Below the pieces are notes generated by a model that saw only the letters and a list, made by a program, of their open reading frames with translations, made no database searches and was not told the DNA's origin. The position numbers and the translations under genes are program-made. A stretch of 10,467 bases of DNA from JAWXTP01 sp044433415 (GTDB lineage Bacteria; Bacteroidota; Bacteroidia; Bacteroidales; Rikenellaceae): the NCBI GenBank assembly GCA_044433415.1, contig JAWXTP010000105.1, positions 1-10,467 on the forward strand, given 5' to 3'. Shown one piece after another: positions 5,718-10,467 of the stretch. Within the stretch, counting starts at the first letter, position 1, and every line of letters begins with the position of its first letter.

Positions 5718-8408
5718 TTATAAACTCTTTGCTAATATCAGATCCAGTTTATGATGGCGAACAACATAATCATGCGGTATCAACACATACCTCCACGGTT
5801 TACCTCCATTAGCTGTTGTGTATTCTGTTGCTCTTTCACAGTACTGAATTGCAGCAGCTTTTTTGAGTTGTACCTCTTCAGTGTCAATATCTTTATGTTT
5901 TTTAGTCTCTATCATCAATATCTCACTTGCAGTCTCAACTATGAAGTCAGGGCGATAATGATGACTTCCTATACCCCAAAGAATATTAAACTGTTTATCA
6001 GCAGGATGCAACCATTTCAGCACAGAACTATCACTCTCCAAAACATTGGTGAAATCTATTTCCGTAACACTGTCAAACTTATAGTATTCGTGACCTGCTT
6101 TTTCATAGCCCTCATAAACATAACTTAAAGGAGATACTTTTGGCACATCTCTATAATCCCTAACACCATCACCTTTTAATTTTGTTCCATTCCAAGGCTC
6201 TATACGAGTAAATGGCAATACCTTTGTCGATAATAAATCACCTTGCTCTAAAACAAAATGTTTCATCATCTGATTATATATCATCTGCGAAATATAACCT
6301 TTATAGGTCTCGACAGTTCTATATATATCTTCTTCGTCTGCAAGAGTCGACTTAATCTTGTTTATTGCCTGCCCTACAAGTTTATAACATAGAGGAGCGG
6401 ACTCATCCAGGTCAACCTCTGGGAAATCAATAAGAGCCACTAGGATTGAGCGCACAGGGTCAATTTTCTTTGTATTAACCTTACTACGAATTATTCGCGT
6501 TTGGTCGCTATCAAGATGTTGGATGTATATTTCTGGGTTAATCACCTTTATATTATCAAAACAACTTGTATCAAGATTAAAATCTTTGAAGTAGGCATTC
6601 GCCTCACAGCGATAAATTGTGATACGAGGAATTTCTATCTCGTAAAGCTGTTTTACTGTAACTGCTTTAACTAAAACCTCCTCAATACTCTCCTTTATCT
6701 CCTCTTTGAATAGATTTAAAGCATTATCCACATCCACAACCTTACGGACTTGAGCTATCACCTGCGCCTTAATCTCAGGTTTATCAAGAATATCTTCAAC
6801 CTTAGTAATTCCGCGGATATTTGATACATTTGAGAGCACCTTCTGCACTGCACGTTTTGCCTCTACAACATTTTCTGCTTCTTGTCTCTTTTCTGGTATC
6901 TCAATTTTCTTTACCTCCTCAATCTCTTTCTCTAATTCAACCTCAACTTTAGTTTTAACTGTAATTGCTTCGACGGGCTTATTTACACCTTCAATATCTT
7001 GTATATCAATATAATTAAGTTTATTAAGAATAGAATTAGGATCTTTAGCCTCATTAATAATTTTATCAAAATTTTCATGAGCAAGTACCGTCAACGTGTC
7101 TACCGCCTCAACACCTGTCCTCTTACCATCATAAGGTAAACGTAAACCACGACCTATGGTCTGCTCAATAAGAACAGAAGCATTAGCGGCACGAAGAGGT
7201 ACAATAGTATAAAGATTGGTCACATCCCAACCCTCTTTCAGCATATTTACGTGAACCACTATCTCAATAGCGTTATCATAGCTTTCAAGTGAAATAAACT
7301 GTTGTTCCACCTCTTCCGCTTTATTAGTGCTATCTATACGCAATACCTTACCGCGATATGCGCCTTCAAAGAAATTATCACTCTCAATATATTCTACAGT
7401 CTCTTTAGCGTGGTTGATATCACGACAAACAACCAAAACAAATGGTTTTACCATCTTTTGACCTGTTGTACGTGCGTATACCTCAAGGTTAGTCTTTGTA
7501 TTTTCGTGAACCGAAATAGCATCTACTAGCTTCACCTCTTCAATTTCTTTATCTGAGAGTGCAGTTTTATCGAAGCTAGAATTTGTACCTACAGCAGGTG
7601 TTTTGATATACTTACCATCATCAATTGCACGGGCAAGAGAGTATTCGTACACTACATTTTTAAAAGCCTTACCCTTCTCATCAATCGGTGTTGCAGACAT
7701 CTCAATACCCAATACTGGTCGCAACTCATTAATAGCCTTTTTTGATGAATCTGCGTGATAACGGTGCGATTCATCCATTAAAATAACTAAATCCTCAAGG
7801 TTAGCTAGATGCTGCCAATATGATTGCCCTATATACTCTGACAATCTTTTTATACGTGGGGCAATAACTTGACCTCCCTTTTTTGTACCTCTCGTTTCAC
7901 TATTGAATTTAGCCACGTTGAAAAGATGAATATAAACTATAGATTCAGCAAATAGGTTTCGTGCCTGTCCATAATCTTCTCCACTAACAACTTTAATCTC
8001 AGTATTTACAAACTCTGAAAATCCCTTGAATAGATATTTATGATATGCAGGATTCCCGAAGTCGTCCTTTAGTTTATTATATATCGTAAGGTTTGGAGCA
8101 AGTACAAAGAAGTTACGGATACCGTATTTAAGGTTAAGATATGCAACACACGCCCCCATTAAACGAGTCTTTCCCACACCAGTAGCAATAGAGAATGCAA
8201 TAGATGGGAAATCGCGCTCAAAATTACTACATGTAGGAGCTATATTATGAACTTTTACTAATTCCTCTTTAAGAAACTTCTCCAACTCCTCAACGGGAGG
8301 TTTAGTAAGAGATATTTTATCTGTGACTTCTACAAGTACATCAAGAGCCTCTTGAAGTGGCTCTCTAAGTGACATCCGTTGTTTTATATTTTCGGCTATT
8401 TTATTCAT
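5718..8408 (-). CDS. res: Type III restriction endonuclease subunit Res
   Basis: This 896-residue protein cuts DNA after ATP-driven communication between two unmethylated sites, in complex with Mod. Helicase superfamily 2 motifs appear in order: Walker A ATGVGKT (75-81), motif II DESH (212-215) in the run LVILMDESHRYH, motif III SAT (238-240), motif V MLKEGWDV (389-396) and motif VI QTIGRGLRLP (416-425). The C-terminal PD-(D/E)xK nuclease is intact: RPD (D821) then ETK (E834, K836). Residues 480-560 are unusually rich in Glu, Lys and Val and are probably a helical linker between the motor and nuclease halves. Length is within the usual range for Res. The ATG at 8408 lies 3 nt after the mod stop, so translation is probably coupled and the two form one operon. 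No frameshift or lost motif is seen. I see no clear terminator after it. Confidence 0.95.
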   Translation of the reverse strand: MNKIAENIKQRMSLREPLQEALDVLVEVTDKISLTKPPVEELEKFLKEELVKVHNIAPTCSNFERDFPSIAFSIATGVGKTRLMGACVAYLNLKYGIRNFFVLAPNLTIYNKLKDDFGNPAYHKYLFKGFSEFVNTEIKVVSGEDYGQARNLFAESIVYIHLFNVAKFNSETRGTKKGGQVIAPRIKRLSEYIGQSYWQHLANLEDLVILMDESHRYHADSSKKAINELRPVLGIEMSATPIDEKGKAFKNVVYEYSLARAIDDGKYIKTPAVGTNSSFDKTALSDKEIEEVKLVDAISVHENTKTNLEVYARTTGQKMVKPFVLVVCRDINHAKETVEYIESDNFFEGAYRGKVLRIDSTNKAEEVEQQFISLESYDNAIEIVVHVNMLKEGWDVTNLYTIVPLRAANASVLIEQTIGRGLRLPYDGKRTGVEAVDTLTVLAHENFDKIINEAKDPNSILNKLNYIDIQDIEGVNKPVEAITVKTKVEVELEKEIEEVKKIEIPEKRQEAENVVEAKRAVQKVLSNVSNIRGITKVEDILDKPEIKAQVIAQVRKVVDVDNALNLFKEEIKESIEEVLVKAVTVKQLYEIEIPRITIYRCEANAYFKDFNLDTSCFDNIKVINPEIYIQHLDSDQTRIIRSKVNTKKIDPVRSILVALIDFPEVDLDESAPLCYKLVGQAINKIKSTLADEEDIYRTVETYKGYISQMIYNQMMKHFVLEQGDLLSTKVLPFTRIEPWNGTKLKGDGVRDYRDVPKVSPLSYVYEGYEKAGHEYYKFDSVTEIDFTNVLESDSSVLKWLHPADKQFNILWGIGSHHYRPDFIVETASEILMIETKKHKDIDTEEVQLKKAAAIQYCERATEYTTANGGKPWRYVLIPHDYVVRHHKLDLILAKSL

Positions 8409-8411
8409 CTG

Positions 8412-10172
8412 TTAATCAAATAAAGTTTTATTTATCTTAATTTCCTTTACTTCTACAATCTCCTCGTCAAAATACTCTTCTTCTTCATCCTCAAGACGTG
8501 GCATATCTATGATGTTTAGAGGATAGCCCTCTTTGGCGAATTCACAACGCCCAAGTAGTGATTGAGGGATTTTCTTTATCTTAACTCCTGCAACCTGTGT
8601 ACATCCTTGCTCATAAGATTTACAGCAGATAACTAAAGAGTCATCCTCTTTCATCTGCTCTTTGATTTGAGAAAGTGAGGCTACTGTTAGAAACTGTGTT
8701 GTCGTATAAATATAGTCATTCTCTGAAGATTTACCTTGCTTCCAATAACATTCCTTATCAGGAGAATATATAAATCCCTCATGCTTTGCCATTGCTGCAG
8801 CTAGCATATCAGCGTTATACTCTTTGTTAATTACAAGATTACCAAACATATCTTCGTTTAGTAACGAGGGAGCAAGAGAATAAAATTTAAATCCACCACC
8901 ACCTTTCCAGTTTTGAGCTTTTGATATTCCACCTTGATCCGTACCATCACACACCATCTTAAGACGTGGGTAACAATGAGTCTTAGCATGTTCTCCTAAC
9001 TCTACACCTATCCATCTACGCCCCATCTTGTGAGCTACAGCCGCTGTTGTTCCACTTCCTAAAAAGCTGTCTAGGACTAGATCTCCAACGGATGTTGTTG
9101 CCTCCAATAGTGTAGATATAAGCATTTCTGGTTTAGGATAATCAAATGGATTATTACCAAATAGCTTTATACTTTCAGATGTCGCATCTTCGTATGTAGC
9201 CATATCGTAATGAGCTCTCGAAAGAAGATTATGCATCTTTTTGGCAACGTCTTTTTTCTCAAAAACTCTACGAGGTCTAAATTTATCTGATTTAATTACA
9301 TAATAATCACCATTATGGACTTGTTCATTAATAGAGGTTTGTCCATATCTCCACTCTCCCTCAATAATTACATCTGAAGTGTTCCAATGATCAACTACTT
9401 CAAAAGAACTTTTAAGGATGACATTACTTGTCTCTTCTTTATATTCTTTTGGCTCAAATGATTTAGTCTTATACTTTGGGAAATATATAGACTTTGGAGG
9501 TAGAACTAGATCCTTTCGCGCATTTCCTGCATTATATAAAGGATATGTTTCAGTTTCTGACACCTTTCCTATTGCAAATGCTGATAAAGAGTCACGATTT
9601 TTAGCAAATGATAAAACATATTCGGTTATTGTTCCCATTTGAGAATTTAGGAATGATGGTTTTCTTTTTTTCTCCCAAATGAAAGCTCCACAGAAATTCT
9701 TTCTACCAAATATCTCATCACATAAAATCTTTAGATAATGACATTCATCATCATCAATACTAATAAACATAACGCCATCCTTAGCAAGAAGTTTATGTAA
9801 CAACTCCAAACGTTCACGCATAAGTCCCAACCAAATAGAATGCTCCAAACCATCATTATAATGCTCAAAAGCATTACCCGTATTATAAGGCGGATCTATG
9901 TAAATACACTTAACCTTACCAGTATACTCCTGCTCCAATGCTTTAAGTGCAAGCAGATTGTCCCCATGAATAAGCATATTGTTATGAGATTCTGAATCAA
10001 GTTCAGAATGACGAATGAAACTTGTACCGTCATTGCGGACTTGATCCGCAATCTCAGCCACCCCATAAGAATACTCAGAATCTTCAATTAATATTCTCGG
10101 TTCTAAAGCCTCTCTCTCTTCGTCCTTACCAATCCATGTTAGCTCTAGTTTTGTCAATTTATTTTGTGTCAT
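8412..10172 (-). CDS. mod: Type III DNA N6-adenine methyltransferase subunit Mod, with an in-frame repeat insertion
   Basis: This 586-residue protein recognises the target site and methylates adenine on one strand; it also guides Res. It is a beta-class enzyme: the catalytic motif IV DPPY (93-96) in KCIYIDPPYNTG comes first, the variable target-recognition region follows (about 165-330), and the AdoMet-binding motif I FLGSG (370-374) in LDSFLGSGTTAA comes last. LIHGDNLLALKALE (67-80) is the usual conserved lead-in to motif IV. The start ATG at 10172 has an AAAGGAAAG run about 5 nt upstream that could serve as a ribosome site. Residues 40-63, EIADQVRNDGTSFIRHSELD then SESH, are foreign: they are encoded by a 72-bp palindromic repeat inserted between SYGVA and NNMLIHGD. 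As 72 is a multiple of three and no stop is read, the protein stays whole. The insertion is before the catalytic core, so activity may be kept. The first gene of the operon, it precedes res. Confidence 0.95.
   Translation of the reverse strand: MTQNKLTKLELTWIGKDEEREALEPRILIEDSEYSYGVAEIADQVRNDGTSFIRHSELDSESHNNMLIHGDNLLALKALEQEYTGKVKCIYIDPPYNTGNAFEHYNDGLEHSIWLGLMRERLELLHKLLAKDGVMFISIDDDECHYLKILCDEIFGRKNFCGAFIWEKKRKPSFLNSQMGTITEYVLSFAKNRDSLSAFAIGKVSETETYPLYNAGNARKDLVLPPKSIYFPKYKTKSFEPKEYKEETSNVILKSSFEVVDHWNTSDVIIEGEWRYGQTSINEQVHNGDYYVIKSDKFRPRRVFEKKDVAKKMHNLLSRAHYDMATYEDATSESIKLFGNNPFDYPKPEMLISTLLEATTSVGDLVLDSFLGSGTTAAVAHKMGRRWIGVELGEHAKTHCYPRLKMVCDGTDQGGISKAQNWKGGGGFKFYSLAPSLLNEDMFGNLVINKEYNADMLAAAMAKHEGFIYSPDKECYWKQGKSSENDYIYTTTQFLTVASLSQIKEQMKEDDSLVICCKSYEQGCTQVAGVKIKKIPQSLLGRCEFAKEGYPLNIIDMPRLEDEEEEYFDEEIVEVKEIKINKTLFD
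9985..10056. repeat. 72-bp palindromic (MITE-like) repeat element inserted in mod
   Basis: The element is an inverted repeat of two hairpins. Left arm 9986-10013 reads GAGATT-CTGAA-TCAAG-TTCAG-AATGACG. Right arm 10028-10055, on the other strand, reads GAGATT-GCGGA-TCAAG-TCCGC-AATGACG. Both arms share GAGATT, TCAAG and AATGACG, while the inner stems differ but each stays self-complementary, a sign of compensatory change. A 14-nt spacer separates them, and the outer T/A pair brings the length to 72. The translated peptides HSELDSES (minus) and HCGLDPQS (plus) are familiar from palindromic repeats scattered in many Bacteroidetes and Rickettsiales genomes (recollection). No clear target duplication is seen. 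Confidence 0.8.
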
Positions 10173-10353
10173 TTTTCTTTCCTTTTTCTGTTAATCTATA
10201 TTTTTAATTACGGCTATTAGGTTCTTCTGGAATAGTTAGCGCGACTAAATCGCTCGCGATTGCAGGGTTTAAATATTTTCCTCTAAAATACTTCCTATCC
10301 GCAATTATCTGAAAAGTGGTAAAGTCGAACAATCCGAATAGCAAAACCCGGTT
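10159..10353 (-). pseudogene. broken 3' end of an older gene upstream of mod (Fic/AlbA-type C-terminal winged helix)
   Basis: From 10353 the minus strand reads LFDFTTFQIIADRKYFRGKY, LNPAIASDLVALTIPEEPN and SRN, then a TAA (10206-10204), then in the same frame KYRLTEKGKKNDTK to a stop at 10161-10159 inside mod. The pattern YFR.KYLNP...L.LTIP..PNSRNQKYRLTEKG is what I recall from the C-terminal winged helix of Fic-family and AlbA-type ATP-binding proteins. It fits exactly if the TAA was CAA (Gln). Another in-frame stop (10356-10354) precedes the fragment and there is no start codon. So this is a relic of a gene whose end overlapped the first codons of mod. The exact family is uncertain. Confidence 0.6.
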
Positions 10354-10356
10354 CTA

Positions 10357-10364
10357 CAAACTTA
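10357..10364 (-). promoter_or_regulatory. possible promoter element upstream of mod
   Basis: On the minus strand, TAAGTTTG (10364-10357) fits TAnnTTTG perfectly. At the proper distance the upstream element is TTTA rather than TTTG, so the match is partial. It would give mod-res a leader of roughly 180 nt that carries the pseudogene relic. I see no better promoter between here and the mod ATG. Confidence 0.35.
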
Positions 10365-10379
10365 CAAAATCTTATAAAT

Positions 10380-10399
10380 ACATATAAATATTTATATGT
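10380..10399. promoter_or_regulatory. 20-bp perfect palindrome overlapping the upstream promoter region
   Basis: ACATATAAATATTTATATGT is identical to its reverse complement. It covers the place where the upstream element of the putative mod promoter would lie, so it could be a repressor operator. In AT-rich DNA, chance or a weak hairpin at the end of an upstream gene is also possible. The remainder to the window edge (10400-10467) holds no gene I can support. Confidence 0.35.
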
Positions 10400-10467
10400 T
10401 TAAGGTTTATGTTGCATTCCTGTTTCTACCTTGCTAGTTGCTATCCCATTTTTTGCAAAAGAAGATA

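Noticed and set aside
9896..10087. 63-codon minus-strand ORF overlapping mod, containing VILNLIQNL
   Set aside because: An alternative frame of the same repeat and of conserved mod sequence; not a separate gene.
10022..10207. 61-codon plus-strand ORF opening MYRHCGLDPQSQ
   Set aside because: It is the opposite strand of the palindromic repeat and the 5' end of mod; the familiar HCGLDPQS peptide comes from the repeat.
10400..10465. Open minus-strand frame at the right edge ending in GIATSKVETGMQHKP
   Set aside because: It could be the last 21 codons of a gene beyond the window, but I cannot place the peptide in a family and other frames nearby are not excluded.
1..10467. CRISPR array, tRNA, rRNA or insertion sequence
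   Set aside because: No regularly spaced repeats, no recognisable tRNA or rRNA segment and no transposase were seen on either strand; the only mobile-type element is the short palindromic repeat in mod.

Overview
The window looks like a chromosomal segment of a low-G+C member of the Bacteroidota, probably Bacteroidales. I base this on several intergenic matches to the Bacteroidetes promoter (TTTG, about 19-20 nt, TAnnTTTG), on the lack of clear Shine-Dalgarno sites before most genes, on the AT-rich DNA, and on the family resemblance of the proteins. The species cannot be named from the sequence.

From left to right: (1) positions 1-66 hold a near-perfect promoter firing leftward out of the window, with the first codons of a possible gene. 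(2) Positions 111-1877, minus strand, hold a two-gene unit: an AAA/ABC-type ATPase followed by a small TOPRIM-like protein. This resembles split ATPase/TOPRIM anti-phage systems (OLD- or PARIS-like organisation). The ATPase is damaged. Its last 26 or so codons are out of frame after a three-copy ATTTA repeat, and the conserved Ser/Thr of its Walker A motif is Ile. (3) Positions 2051-4573, plus strand, hold an exported S9-family serine peptidase resembling glutamyl endopeptidases. It is the only ordinary housekeeping-type gene here and ends at a strong hairpin terminator. (4) Positions 4670-5416, minus strand, hold an Abi_2-like HEPN protein. (5) Positions 5444-5633, plus strand, hold a textbook promoter, a well-structured predicted RNA of about 150 nt and a T-run terminator. 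This is a candidate non-coding RNA gene divergent from the HEPN gene. (6) Positions 5718-10172, minus strand, hold a complete Type III restriction-modification operon, mod then res. The mod gene carries a 72-bp palindromic repeat inserted in frame. (7) Positions 10159-10353, minus strand, hold the broken 3' end of an older gene that once overlapped the start of mod.

Together this is a defence-island landscape around one peptidase gene: a decaying ATPase/TOPRIM system, a HEPN abortive-infection-type gene with a possible RNA partner, and an apparently intact Type III R-M system. The most novel candidate is the pairing of the HEPN gene with the adjacent structured RNA. The most solid oddities are the in-frame palindromic element in mod and the repeat-associated frameshift in the ATPase. 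All family calls come from reading motifs by eye; no database search was run.
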